NCBI GenBank assembly: GCA_965263455.1
Contig: CBDHHN010000004.1
Coordinates: forward strand, 744,001 to 808,000
DNA: 64,000 bases
Source: CADEDH01 sp965263455
Lineage (GTDB): Bacteria; Actinomycetota; Acidimicrobiia; Acidimicrobiales; SZUA-35
Direction of reading: 5' to 3'
This document shows positions 23,910 to 32,425 of this stretch, piece by piece; the first letter of the stretch is position 1; each line of letters starts with the position of its first letter. The position numbers and the translations under genes are program-made. A model generated the notes under the pieces. It was not told where the DNA came from. It saw only the letters and a list, made by a program, of their open reading frames with translations, and did no database searches.

Positions 23910-24776
23910 ATGAGCGGTGAGAGCATTGAACGGATCGGGGTCCTCGGCGGGGGGCAGATGGGCGCCGGCATCGCCGAGGTGTCGGCCCGGGCCGGCATGG
24001 ACGTGCTGGTGGTCGAGGCCCATCGGGACGCCGCCGACGCCAGCCGGGCCCGGATCGAGAAGTCACTGGCCCGGGCGGTGAAGTCGGGCAAGCTGGCCGA
24101 GGACGAATCGGCCCGGACCCTCGACAACCTCCGCTTCGAGGCCGACCTGGACAGCCTGGCCGACCGCCAACTGGTGATCGAGGCCATCGTCGAGGACGAG
24201 GGGGCCAAGGTGGCGGCCTTCTCCGCCATCGACAAGCTCCTGACCGACGAGGACGCCATCCTGGCCTCCAACACCTCGTCCATCCCGATCATGAAGCTGG
24301 CCATGGCCACCGATCGACCGGAGAACGTGATCGGGATCCACTTCTTCAACCCGGTCCCGGTCCTCCATCTGGTCGAGCTGGTCGTCTCGCTCCACACCTC
24401 CGACGCCACCATCGGCCGCGCCGAGGCCTACAGCCACGACCGGCTGGGCAAGCGGACCATCCGGTCCAAGGACCGGGCCGGGTTCATCGTCAACGCCCTG
24501 CTGATCCCCTACATCCTGTCGGCGGTCCGGATGTTCGAGTCCGGGTTCGCCTCCAAGGAGGACATCGACCAGGGCATGGTCACCGGCTGCGCCCACCCGA
24601 TGGGGCCGCTGGCCCTGGCCGACCTCATCGGGCTCGACACCACGATGGCGGTTGCCGAATCGCTGTACGACGAGTTCCGGGAGCAGCTCTACGCACCGCC
24701 ACCGTTGCTGGCCCGCATGGTCGAGGCCGGGCTGCTGGGCCGCAAGGCGGGCCGGGGCTTCTACGACTACGGCTGA
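23910..24776 (+). CDS. 3-hydroxyacyl/3-hydroxybutyryl-CoA dehydrogenase
   Basis: A 288-residue NAD(P)-dependent enzyme oxidising 3-hydroxyacyl-CoA in beta-oxidation or polyhydroxyalkanoate/butyrate metabolism. It shows the Rossmann motif GGGQMGAGIAEV at 13-24, the HFFNPVPV catalytic His segment, SKDRAGFIVNALL, and a dimerising C-terminal domain ending GRGFYDYG. The ATG at 23910 is used; a GTG at 23901 is in frame but lacks a ribosome site. It overlaps the next gene tail-to-tail by 10 nt. Confidence 0.92.
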   Translation: MSGESIERIGVLGGGQMGAGIAEVSARAGMDVLVVEAHRDAADASRARIEKSLARAVKSGKLAEDESARTLDNLRFEADLDSLADRQLVIEAIVEDEGAKVAAFSAIDKLLTDEDAILASNTSSIPIMKLAMATDRPENVIGIHFFNPVPVLHLVELVVSLHTSDATIGRAEAYSHDRLGKRTIRSKDRAGFIVNALLIPYILSAVRMFESGFASKEDIDQGMVTGCAHPMGPLALADLIGLDTTMAVAESLYDEFREQLYAPPPLLARMVEAGLLGRKAGRGFYDYG

Positions 24777-25288
24777 TCGTCGTCGGGCGGATCCTGGTCG
24801 CCGGTTTCGTCGTCGCCGACGCCGTCCTCGGGCACCGGGGCCGACCCCTCGGCCAGCGTCTCGTCGGGTTCGGCCAACAGGCGTTCGACCTCGGCCGACC
24901 ACTCGTCGACCGACAGCTCGGAGCCGGGAGCATGCCCCGGCCCCGGCCCCTCGCCCCGGGCCTCGGCCAACTCCCGTTCCAGCACCGGCACCAGGTGGGC
25001 CCGGGTCTCGGCCTCCTGGAGCATGGCCTGGAGGGCGTCGATGCGCTCCGACTTGGCCCGCAGATCCGACACCTCGGCCTCCAACGCCGTGGCCTGCTCG
25101 TCGCGGACCTGGAGCGACGAGATCCGGAGCCGGAGCCGGTCCGACTCGGCCTCGCCGGCCAATCGGCGCTGGTCGTACTCCTCCTGACGACTCCGCAGCC
25201 GACCCGACTGGGCCAACACCCCGACCAGCAGGCCGGCGGCGAAGGTCACCAGGAGGGCGGGGAAGATGCTCGTCAACCACCAGGGCAT
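24767..25288 (-). CDS. Single-span membrane protein with coiled coil
   Basis: The 173-residue product starts with a transmembrane helix (LTSIFPALLVTFAAGLLVGVL) and continues as a long charged coiled coil with regular Leu spacing to about residue 115, ending in a very acidic tail. Function unknown. The ATG at 25288 follows an AAAGGA ribosome site. It lies 73 nt downstream of the OmpA-like gene on the same strand, so the two could work together at the envelope. Confidence 0.6.
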   Translation of the reverse strand: MPWWLTSIFPALLVTFAAGLLVGVLAQSGRLRSRQEEYDQRRLAGEAESDRLRLRISSLQVRDEQATALEAEVSDLRAKSERIDALQAMLQEAETRAHLVPVLERELAEARGEGPGPGHAPGSELSVDEWSAEVERLLAEPDETLAEGSAPVPEDGVGDDETGDQDPPDDDQP

Positions 25289-25361
25289 CGATGACGTCCT
25301 TTCGTTCGTACGTCGGTCGCGGCGGTGACGGAAGGGGATACGGCGGAGGCGGCGCGGAAGG

Positions 25362-26516
25362 TCATGGCAGCGGCTCCCACTCGATGCGGCGGTTGCGGGC
25401 GAGGTCGTCGAGGGTGATCTCGGGCTCGACCAGCAGTCGATCCTCACCTCGGCCGACCGCCTCCAACCGGCCCGGCTCGACCCCGGCCTCGACCAGGTAG
25501 TCGACCACGGCCTGGGCCCGGCGGAGGCTGAGTTCCTGGTTCTTACCGGCATCGCCCACCGAATCGGTGTGGCCGACGACCCGGAACCTCGCCTCCGGAT
25601 CGGCGGCGAGGACGGCGGCCGCCTCGTCCAGGGTGGCTCGGGACGGTCCGTCCGGCACCGATCGGCGCTCCTCGAACCCGATCGGCGATCGTGCCACCAG
25701 CTCGTTGAGGGCGGCGGCCGTGGCCGACACCTCGATACCGTCGGTCAGATCGAACCCGGCCGAGCGGGCGACAGGCTCGGCCGCGGCCCGCCACTGCTCG
25801 GCCTGGGCCTCGGAGCCGGCAGAGCCGCTCACGGCCAGCACCGGGCGGGATCCGGGGGTGGCGGCCGTCTCCCCGGAAGCGACCTGCAGGTCGTCGACGA
25901 CGGGCAGCCCGAAGCCGAGGGCGGCCTCGGCCAGGTTGCTGGCCGTGGCCTCGTCGACCACGGTGCCGGTGAGCCGGACCTGGTCGTTGTCGACGGTGAG
26001 CGCCACCTCCGGCACCGGCGGCCGGTCGTCCTCAGCGGGCGTGTCATCGGCATCGGCATCGGCATCGGCATCGGCAGAGCCATCCGGTCCGCCCTGCGTT
26101 CCGGCGACCGCCGATCCCTCGCCCTCACCCTCGCCCTCGCCCTCGGCATCGGGCCCGGCCGCCACCTGGCCGCCGGCATCGGCATCGGCATCGGCATCGG
26201 TGGCGGCAGGGGTGCCCGTCCCGCCGTCGGCCGCGGCGTCGGACACCACGACCGTGACCGAGCGGGTGGAGGCCAGCGCCTCGGCCGCAGCCAGCGCTCG
26301 ATCGCGGGCAGCCGCATCGGCCTCGGCGTCGGTGAAGCCCAGCAGCTCGACATCCAGGCCGTCGACCCGGACCCGGTCCGGGTCGAGTCCGGTGGCTTCG
26401 ATCACCTCGTCCCGGGCCCGGTCCGAGAGTCGATCCCCGAGCACGGCCGAGGCCACGAGCAGGGCCAGGATCACCACCCCGGCCACCGACCACCACGAAC
26501 GGATTGCTGCTGTCAC
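25362..26516 (-). CDS. OmpA-like domain protein with acidic repeat linker
   Basis: The protein of about 384 residues has one N-terminal membrane span (SVAGVVILALLVASAVLG), a BON-like segment, an acidic low-complexity linker (runs of Asp-Ala and Gly-Glu), a second BON-like segment, and a C-terminal OmpA domain recognisable by VVGHTDSVGDAGKNQELSLRRAQAVVDYL, which in this family binds peptidoglycan. It resembles mycobacterial OmpATb-like proteins. The GTG at 26516 after GGGGAG is chosen; the frame is open to 26576. Confidence 0.8.
   Translation of the reverse strand: MTAAIRSWWSVAGVVILALLVASAVLGDRLSDRARDEVIEATGLDPDRVRVDGLDVELLGFTDAEADAAARDRALAAAEALASTRSVTVVVSDAAADGGTGTPAATDADADADAGGQVAAGPDAEGEGEGEGEGSAVAGTQGGPDGSADADADADADDTPAEDDRPPVPEVALTVDNDQVRLTGTVVDEATASNLAEAALGFGLPVVDDLQVASGETAATPGSRPVLAVSGSAGSEAQAEQWRAAAEPVARSAGFDLTDGIEVSATAAALNELVARSPIGFEERRSVPDGPSRATLDEAAAVLAADPEARFRVVGHTDSVGDAGKNQELSLRRAQAVVDYLVEAGVEPGRLEAVGRGEDRLLVEPEITLDDLARNRRIEWEPLP
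26045..26074. repeat. CATCGG hexanucleotide repeat, 5 units
   Basis: Five perfect CATCGG units inside the OmpA-like gene encode Asp-Ala repeats of its linker. A copy change keeps the frame. Confidence 0.9.
26177..26200. repeat. CATCGG hexanucleotide repeat, 4 units
   Basis: A second array of the same hexamer 100 nt away in the same gene, again encoding Asp-Ala pairs. Confidence 0.9.
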
Positions 26517-26823
26517 CACGTCTCCCCGGCGGGAAGTTCGGACCGACCCGACCCCGAGGGCAGCGCCGGTAGGCAAACCAGCGTTCGGGTCGGCGACCCC
26601 AACGCTCGTCGTTCCCGGCGATCTGGGGGTGCCGGACCGATTCTGCCCCGCCCGGGACCCGCGCGTCCCCCGGGACGAGCCCGATCCTAGACGTCGGCGG
26701 GCCCGACCACGGCGATGAGATCGATTTCGGGTCCGGGGACGCGACGACGCCCCCGGACCCGATCCGGGGGCGTCGTCGCTATCGGATGGTGACGACCGGG
26801 CGGCCGAACCAGACCACTATCGG
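26517..26823. other. 307-bp intergenic region upstream of the OmpA-like gene
   Basis: No gene is credible here. It holds the very stable hairpin at 26741-26779 after the Bax-inhibitor-1 gene and the upstream region of the OmpA-like gene, in which I found no clear promoter. Confidence 0.4.
26741..26779 (-). terminator. 17-bp perfect stem terminator-like hairpin
   Basis: 26741-26757 pairs perfectly with 26763-26779 around CCCGA, 45 nt after the Bax-inhibitor-1 stop. It is the strongest inverted repeat I noticed in the window; there is no T-run. Confidence 0.65.
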
Positions 26824-27531
26824 TCAGTTGCGGCTCATGAACAGGCGCAGGACGTACCAGAACAGGAGCATCAGCGAACCGAACAGGCTGACGGCGGCGC
26901 CGACGTGGGCCCAGGCCGGGTACTGACGGATGATCTGCTGGGTCTGGTAGAGGATGCTGGCCCCGGCGAGGCCGATCATGGCGATGGTGAAGATCAGGCC
27001 CAGCTCGAAGCTGAAGATCACGGCGGCCAGAATCAGGCCCAGGGCGATGATGAAGCCCCAGGTGATGAGCGGCCGCAGGAACGACAGGTCCCGTCGGGTG
27101 ACCATGGCCACCACGGTGAGGGCGGCGAAACCGATCACGGTGACCACGGCGGCCGAGGCCACCGTGGTGGTGCCGCCCTGGCTGTTGAAGGCCAGATAGA
27201 GGAAGGGGGCGAAGATGACGGCCTCGGCGGCGGCGATGGCGAACAGGCCGGCGTACTGGGCCCCCACGTTGCCCAGGTTGTGGGCCGAGCGGCTGGCGAT
27301 GGCGTTGACGATCATGAAACCGCCGAGAATCAGCAGCCACGCGAACCCGCCGGTACCGGTGAGGAAGTTGTAGAACGCCTCGGCGATGCCGGTGACGAAC
27401 AGGACCGACTCGAAGGCGATGAAGGCCAACACGGCGAGGCCCAGGTGCTGGTACACCCGGACCAGGAAGGCGCCGCGGGTCTCCTCGTCGGCGTGGATGA
27501 CCGGAGTCATGGTCTGGTTGGCATAGGCCAT
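26824..27531 (-). CDS. Bax inhibitor-1 (YccA/BI-1) family membrane protein
   Basis: A 235-residue protein with about seven hydrophobic helices and the BI-1 family features RVYQHLGLAVLAF near the N-terminus, ASAAVVTVIGFAALT in the middle, and the acidic/aromatic C-terminal part ending FGSLMLLFWYVLRLF. Bacterial relatives are pH-sensitive calcium-leak or protease-interacting proteins. The ATG at 27531 follows AGGAGG; longer readings lack homology. The gene is divergent from the Fur regulator gene across a 99-bp region with a palindrome. Confidence 0.88.
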   Translation of the reverse strand: MAYANQTMTPVIHADEETRGAFLVRVYQHLGLAVLAFIAFESVLFVTGIAEAFYNFLTGTGGFAWLLILGGFMIVNAIASRSAHNLGNVGAQYAGLFAIAAAEAVIFAPFLYLAFNSQGGTTTVASAAVVTVIGFAALTVVAMVTRRDLSFLRPLITWGFIIALGLILAAVIFSFELGLIFTIAMIGLAGASILYQTQQIIRQYPAWAHVGAAVSLFGSLMLLFWYVLRLFMSRN

Positions 27532-27553
27532 GGGGACGGAGGACCTCCTGAAG

Positions 27554-27569
27554 ACTGGTGGCGACCAGT
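27554..27569. promoter_or_regulatory. Operator-like palindrome in the BI-1/Fur divergent region
   Basis: ACTGGT-GGCG-ACCAGT is a perfect 6-bp inverted repeat with a 4-nt centre that overlaps the putative BI-1 -10 box. A regulator bound here would block that promoter. Confidence 0.35.
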
Positions 27570-27572
27570 GTA
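27567..27572 (-). promoter_or_regulatory. Extended -10 promoter of the BI-1 gene
   Basis: TACACT preceded by TGA (TGN extended -10 form) lies about 36 nt before the ATG at 27531, giving a leader that carries the AGGAGG ribosome site. Confidence 0.5.
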
Positions 27573-27616
27573 TCACCAGGTCGTTCCCGCTCATTCTCAC
27601 CCGGGCGGCGAGCGGC

Positions 27617-27622
27617 TACAGT
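27617..27622 (+). promoter_or_regulatory. Putative -10 box of the Fur family gene
   Basis: TACAGT ends 8 nt before the ATG at 27631, near-leaderless spacing. Confidence 0.4.
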
Positions 27623-27630
27623 GGAGGTCG

Positions 27631-28104
27631 ATGCCGAACACGGACCGGGACTCCGGCTACGACGCCCACCACCTCGTGGCCAGCCGATTGGCGACCCACG
27701 GCCAGCGCTACACCTCCAACCGTCGCCGTCTGGTCGAGGTGCTGCTGGCCTCGAGCGGGCCGCTGGCCATCGCCGGGATCCTGGCCAAGGACGGCGAACT
27801 GGCGCAGAGTTCGGCCTACCGGAACCTCGTGGTGCTGGAGGAGGCGGGCGTCGTCCACCGGATCGTGACCACGGACGACCACGCCCGCTTCGAGCTGACC
27901 GAAACCATCACCGGCCGCCATCACCACCACCTGATCTGCGAGGCCTGCGGCGACGTGTTCGACATGACCCTTCCGCCCGACCTGGAGCAGGCCCTCGACC
28001 GGGAGCTGTCCCGGACGGCGGACCAGCACGGCTTCAACGGCGACCATCACCGGATCGACCTGGTGGGCGTGTGCCGACCGTGCGATCGGTCGACCGAGGC
28101 CTGA
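27631..28104 (+). CDS. Fur family metalloregulator
   Basis: The 157-residue protein has the Fur winged-helix (QRYTSNRRRLVEVL, then SSAYRNLVVLEEAGVV as recognition helix and wing) and the metal region GRHHHHLICEACGDVF with a second CRPC pair near the end, so both structural zinc Cys pairs are present. It would repress metal or peroxide-response genes; whether iron, zinc or peroxide is sensed cannot be told. No transport gene is adjacent, but it is divergent from the BI-1 gene. Confidence 0.9.
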   Translation: MPNTDRDSGYDAHHLVASRLATHGQRYTSNRRRLVEVLLASSGPLAIAGILAKDGELAQSSAYRNLVVLEEAGVVHRIVTTDDHARFELTETITGRHHHHLICEACGDVFDMTLPPDLEQALDRELSRTADQHGFNGDHHRIDLVGVCRPCDRSTEA

Positions 28105-28182
28105 GCCCTCGGGGCTGACCCGGGCCCCGCCGACCGCGCGGCGGTGTCGAACCCTGCGACGCCGACCGGCACTCCGGGCGGC

Positions 28183-29688
28183 TCAGCCGAGCCGCTCCAC
28201 GGCCGAGCGGGCCGCCACCATGATCGGCAGTTGGGGGTTGGCCGCCGGTACCCAGGGCAGACCCGCCCCGTCGGCCACCACCAACCCCTCGGGCAGGGCG
28301 ACACCATCGCCTCCGGGCCGCGGTCCCCGGCCCGATCCGGAGCCGGGGAGGCCTGCCGCCGACCGGGCGGCGGCCATGGGTGAGAGCGTGGCGCAGGGGT
28401 GGCGGACGGGGCCTGGACGGTCCCGCAGCCACGTCGTCAACTCGTCGTCCGACCACCGACCGAGGGCAGCGGCCGGCGTTCCCCGGTCGTCGAGGTGGAC
28501 GGCCTCGGCCACCTCGACGACCGCCGGGTCGGTCAACCACCGACCCACGCGTCGGACCACACGGGCCAGGGCGCGGGCGTCGTCATCGTCGTCCAGCCAC
28601 CCGGGGGCCACGACGGGGCCCGCCGGCCCCAGGGTCAGCCGACCCACCGAGCGGACCTCGGACAGCGACACCACGACCGCCCCGTGGTCCCGACCCTCGA
28701 CCGCCCCGACGTGATCCAGGACGTGGAGCAGGGCCGCGACGCCGTCGAGCCGGTCCCGGATCACGACCGAGACCGGGGGCCGGGGCCGCAACCCGAGCCG
28801 GGCCCCCGGTCGCAGGGTGGCCGTGAACACGAACGAGGGGTGATCGACCACGGGCCAGGTGGGACCCGGGCCGCCGTCCCGGGCGGGATCGGCGGCCGCC
28901 GCAAGCAACATCGGGGTCCGGAGGGCACCGGCGCACAGGACCACGGTCGCCGCCTCGACCACGGACCCGTCGGCCAACTCGACGCCCTGGACCCGGCCCC
29001 GGACGACCCGCGGCCGGCGGACCTCGGTGTCGGGCCTCAGGGTGAGCCCGGGGGCCCGGCCCCGCTCGTCGGCGCCGGGCACGAGTCTCGACAGCAACGG
29101 GACCCGGGCGGTGGCCGACGCCGCCACCGAGGCCCACCGGATCCCGGAAGCGTCGATCGGGAGCGAGCCCCGGGGCCGTTCCCCCGCCGGGTCGCCGAGC
29201 AGCCCGTCGGCGGTCGCCGCCGCGGCCACGGCGGACCCGAACGGTCCGGGCGTCACCACCGTGGGGGCCAGGCGCTCGACCAGGGCCCGGTAGGCCGGCT
29301 CCAGGTTCGACCACCGCCAGCGGTCGTGGCCCGTCTCGGCCGCCCACCGGTCGTAGTGGCGGCGGTCGCCCATGGTCAGGACCAGCGAGTTGACCGCTGC
29401 GCCGCCACCCACCCCCCGACCGGTGCTGTAGCGGGCCGGCCACCGTGGAGCCGACTCGGAGTCGGAGCCCGACGGCCGCCGGGGGGCCACCACGTCGGCC
29501 CAGTCCCACCCCGGTGCGGCCACTGCGGCCAAGGTGTCGAGCGAGGCCACCGGCGGGGGGTAGGGCGGCCCCGGTCCGGCCTCGATCAGGGTCACCGACC
29601 GACCCTGCTCCAGCAACCGGGCGGTGGCGGCACAACCGGCCGGTCCCGCCCCCACGACGATGACCTCGGAGACGACCAGGCGACCCAC
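28183..29688 (-). CDS. GMC family FAD-dependent oxidoreductase
   Basis: The protein of about 501 residues starts with the FAD dinucleotide motif VIVVGAGPAGCAA followed by the LIEAGP strand, has the GMC region GRGVGGGAAVNSLV, and ends with the GMC C-terminal domain containing VADGAGLPWVPAANPQLPIM. The usual C-terminal catalytic His-Asn/His pair is not obvious: PAANPQLP keeps the Asn while the expected upstream His region is diverged (RHPCATLSPM). GMC enzymes oxidise alcohols, sugars or sterols. The GTG at 29688 is chosen as the last possible start before the FAD motif; it is uncertain. Confidence 0.82.
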   Translation of the reverse strand: MGRLVVSEVIVVGAGPAGCAATARLLEQGRSVTLIEAGPGPPYPPPVASLDTLAAVAAPGWDWADVVAPRRPSGSDSESAPRWPARYSTGRGVGGGAAVNSLVLTMGDRRHYDRWAAETGHDRWRWSNLEPAYRALVERLAPTVVTPGPFGSAVAAAATADGLLGDPAGERPRGSLPIDASGIRWASVAASATARVPLLSRLVPGADERGRAPGLTLRPDTEVRRPRVVRGRVQGVELADGSVVEAATVVLCAGALRTPMLLAAAADPARDGGPGPTWPVVDHPSFVFTATLRPGARLGLRPRPPVSVVIRDRLDGVAALLHVLDHVGAVEGRDHGAVVVSLSEVRSVGRLTLGPAGPVVAPGWLDDDDDARALARVVRRVGRWLTDPAVVEVAEAVHLDDRGTPAAALGRWSDDELTTWLRDRPGPVRHPCATLSPMAAARSAAGLPGSGSGRGPRPGGDGVALPEGLVVADGAGLPWVPAANPQLPIMVAARSAVERLG

Positions 29689-29861
29689 GGTACCGGACCG
29701 GGCCGGACCCGTCGCCAGACGAACCGATGATCGACGACCGGGCGTCGAGCGTCGGGTGGAACATCGGTCGGGGCCCGAAGGTTGGCCCTGGGGACGCCGA
29801 CCGATCCGTGCGAGACTCGGCTGCTCCGCCCGGGCCGCGGTGGACGACGAAGGAGACCCCA

Positions 29862-31277
29862 ATGCGCCGAGCCTCGACCCTGCTGGTGGCCCTGGGCCTG
29901 CTGGCCTCGGCCTGCACCTCGACCGGCGACCCGTCGTCGGAGGCGGACTCGACCGGTGGGGGCGCCGTCGACGTGGCCGCCATTCCCGGGGGCGAACGCC
30001 GCGACTTCGGCCCTCCCCCCGCCTACGAGGACGACCCGTGGTCGGCCGAGACGGCGGCCACCCTCGGGACCGTCGTGGCCTCGTTCACGGTCGGGGCCAC
30101 CCCGGCCGACGAACTGGCCGAGCTCGGGGCCAGCGGCGACCCTCGCCTGGCCTGGGCCCTGGCCGACCTGCTGCGCTTCACCGGCGGATCGGGGGCCCGG
30201 GAGCTGGCGGCGACGGCCTCGGAACTCCTGGACGTCGAGCTCGACGAGGCCAACCCGTGGAACGATCTGGTCGACCACCTGATCGCCTGGGACATCCCGG
30301 TCCCGCCCCAGTACTTCACCTTCAAGCGCGAGTTCTACGGCCAACTCGACAGCCGGTGGGCCGAGCTGTTCACCGATGCCAACATCATCGACTGGCGTCA
30401 TGTGAGCTGGGGCGGGGTCCTGATCGACGACCGGCCCGGTGGCAGCACCGACCCCTGCAACTGCATCCCGGGCCTGGACGATCCGCCGGTAACGCCGGCG
30501 GCCGAGGGTGCCTGGTACCCGGACGACGCCGTGGTGTTCGGGATCGTCATCGACGGGGAGGCCCGGGCCTACCCCAAGAACATCATGGAGGTCCACGAGA
30601 TGGTGAACGACACCCTCGGCGACCGCCGCATCGCCATCCCCTACTGCACGCTGTGCGGCTCGGCTCAGGCCTACCTCACCGACGACCTGGGGCCCGACTT
30701 CGACCAGCCGGTGTTCCGGACCTCCGGCCTACTCATCCGCTCCAACAAGATGATGTACGACCTGAGCTCGAAGTCCTTCGTCGACACCTTCGTGGGCGAC
30801 GCGACCTCGGGCCCGCTCCTCGAGGCCGGGGTGTCGTTCGACCAGGTGTCGGTGGTGACCACGACCTGGGCCCAGTGGAAGGACGCCCACCCCGACACCA
30901 CGATCCTGGCCTCCGACGGGGGGTTGGGCCGGGTCTACGATCTCGATCCGCTGCGGGGCCGGGACGACGACGGACCCATTTTCCCCATCGGCGACGTCGA
31001 TCCCCGGCTGCCGGTCCAGGAGCCGGTGCTGGGTCTGCTCACCGACGACGGTCGGCCGGTCGCCGTCCACGTCGCCTCGGCCGTCCAGGTCCTGTCGGCG
31101 GGCGATGAGCTCACGGTCGAGGGTTTCGAGCTGACCCTCGACGGTGGCGGGGTCCGGGCCCAGCGAGCCGACGGGGCCGACGCCGGCGGCCACCAGGCCT
31201 TCTGGTTCGCCTGGAGCCAGTTCCGACCCACCACGGCCCTCTGGCCCCACGACTACACCGAGCCCGCCGACTCCTGA
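29862..31277 (+). CDS. DUF3179 domain lipoprotein
   Basis: The 471-residue protein has a signal peptide with lipobox LLASAC (Cys18), so it is probably a membrane-anchored lipoprotein. The DUF3179 region is clear: AYPKNIMEVHEMVND, IPYCTLCGSAQAY with its CxxC, RTSGLLIRSNKMMYDL, and TTWAQWKDAHPDT. The family is secreted and its function is unknown. The ATG has AAGGAGA 6 nt upstream. It is divergent from the GMC gene, and no partner gene follows. Confidence 0.88.
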   Translation: MRRASTLLVALGLLASACTSTGDPSSEADSTGGGAVDVAAIPGGERRDFGPPPAYEDDPWSAETAATLGTVVASFTVGATPADELAELGASGDPRLAWALADLLRFTGGSGARELAATASELLDVELDEANPWNDLVDHLIAWDIPVPPQYFTFKREFYGQLDSRWAELFTDANIIDWRHVSWGGVLIDDRPGGSTDPCNCIPGLDDPPVTPAAEGAWYPDDAVVFGIVIDGEARAYPKNIMEVHEMVNDTLGDRRIAIPYCTLCGSAQAYLTDDLGPDFDQPVFRTSGLLIRSNKMMYDLSSKSFVDTFVGDATSGPLLEAGVSFDQVSVVTTTWAQWKDAHPDTTILASDGGLGRVYDLDPLRGRDDDGPIFPIGDVDPRLPVQEPVLGLLTDDGRPVAVHVASAVQVLSAGDELTVEGFELTLDGGGVRAQRADGADAGGHQAFWFAWSQFRPTTALWPHDYTEPADS

Positions 31278-31348
31278 CCCCTGGCCGGTCGGCCCGACTC
31301 CGCGAGCCCCGTCCCCCGACCGCGGCCCGGGCCCCTCGGGCGCTCCGA

Positions 31349-31996
31349 TCAGGCCAGGCCGACGGTGCCGAGCAGGTCGTCGAGCAGGAACCGGTCGCCG
31401 ATCCACAGCAACGCCCCCATCCCGAGCCATCGGGCGGCCCGGCGCCGGAGGCCGAACCGGAGCGGGAACCGGTGCCGATAGGGGTGGCGCTCGGCCTCCT
31501 CGGCCGGGATGTTCCGGGTCAGAGCCCAGCCCAGGAGCCAGGTCCCGGCCCCGCCGACGAGGAACAAGCCATCGAGGGTCCCCAGCAGGAGGCGCGCCAG
31601 TTCGGCCGAGCGTCCCTGCTCGGGATACACGACCGACGGCTCACCCACCCGGTGATAGGCCTCGATGCGCGCTCCCCCGACGGGGGTATCGGGCCCGAAG
31701 GCGGCACCGGGGCCGACCAGCACGGCCGGTGCCCCCTCGGTGGCGGTGGCCCCGGTGAAGGCGCCGTCGCAGGTCACCCGGCTGGCCAGCCGGAGCGGCT
31801 CCTCGGCACAGGCCGTCGCCACGAAGCGGCCCCGTTCCCCGAAGGTGGTGGTCCAGCCGGTCGCGGTCGTCAGCTCTCGGGCCAGACCCACCCCGGCCGC
31901 CAGCAGCACCAGCCCGATCAGGACCGGACCCACGAACCCCACCCAGGGGGGCAGATCGCCTGCGGTCGGCTCCACCCGTTCCCCGGCCACCACCAT
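31349..31996 (-). CDS. Membrane protein of unknown function
   Basis: A product of about 215 residues with a first hydrophobic helix (VGFVGPVLIGLVLLAAGVGLA), an extracytoplasmic-type domain containing two Cys (TACAEE and TCDGAF) that could form a disulfide, and two further hydrophobic stretches near LFLVGGAGTWLLGWAL and the C-terminus. I do not recognise the family. ATG 31996 is preferred over 32002 because the TACCCT box at 32005-32010 would place the mRNA start between them. Confidence 0.55.
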   Translation of the reverse strand: MVVAGERVEPTAGDLPPWVGFVGPVLIGLVLLAAGVGLARELTTATGWTTTFGERGRFVATACAEEPLRLASRVTCDGAFTGATATEGAPAVLVGPGAAFGPDTPVGGARIEAYHRVGEPSVVYPEQGRSAELARLLLGTLDGLFLVGGAGTWLLGWALTRNIPAEEAERHPYRHRFPLRFGLRRRAARWLGMGALLWIGDRFLLDDLLGTVGLA

Positions 31997-32004
31997 GTCC
32001 ATCC

Positions 32005-32010
32005 AGGGTA
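32005..32010 (-). promoter_or_regulatory. Putative -10 box of the 31349-31996 gene
   Basis: TACCCT ends 8 nt before ATG 31996 (and only 2 nt before ATG 32002), which decides between the two starts. Confidence 0.4.
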
Positions 32011-32167
32011 GAAGACGGCCCCCGTCCGGACCAGCGGTCGGTCGACGGGCAAGCGGGGCCGTCGGCTACCGGCCCGGGCCCCGGGCCCATAGACTCGGGC
32101 CCGCTCGGGCCGGGCCGGCCCGGTCGAACGGAACAAGGACCACGAGGACCACGAAAGGGCTCGACAC

Positions 32168-32362
32168 GTGAAGATCAACTACGACCGGGAGGCCTGCTGC
32201 GGCCACAACCGCTGCTACTCGCTCGCTCCCGAGATCTGGGACGTCGACGACGAGGGCTACGCCATTCTCCGCCTGACCGGGGACATCCCCGCCGAGTTGG
32301 AGGAGAAGGCCCAGCTCACGGCCGACAACTGCCCCGAGTTCGCCATCACCATCGAGGGCTGA
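32168..32362 (+). CDS. 3Fe-4S type ferredoxin with His ligand position
   Basis: A 64-residue small ferredoxin. The cluster motif reads Cys10-x2-His13-x2-Cys16 with the distal Cys55-Pro56; the central ligand being His is typical of actinobacterial ferredoxins that feed electrons to cytochromes P450 or other oxygenases. An extra Cys11 adjoins the motif. No P450 gene is nearby, so its partner is elsewhere. The start is a GTG with AAAGGG about 8 nt upstream, and a TAGACT box near 32092 may be its promoter. Confidence 0.88.
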   Translation: MKINYDREACCGHNRCYSLAPEIWDVDDEGYAILRLTGDIPAELEEKAQLTADNCPEFAITIEG

Positions 32363-32425
32363 CGCCCGCCCCGGACCCCGCACCCGGGTCGACGGCCCGA
32401 GTGCGGGCCCGGGCCGGGACCGGAC

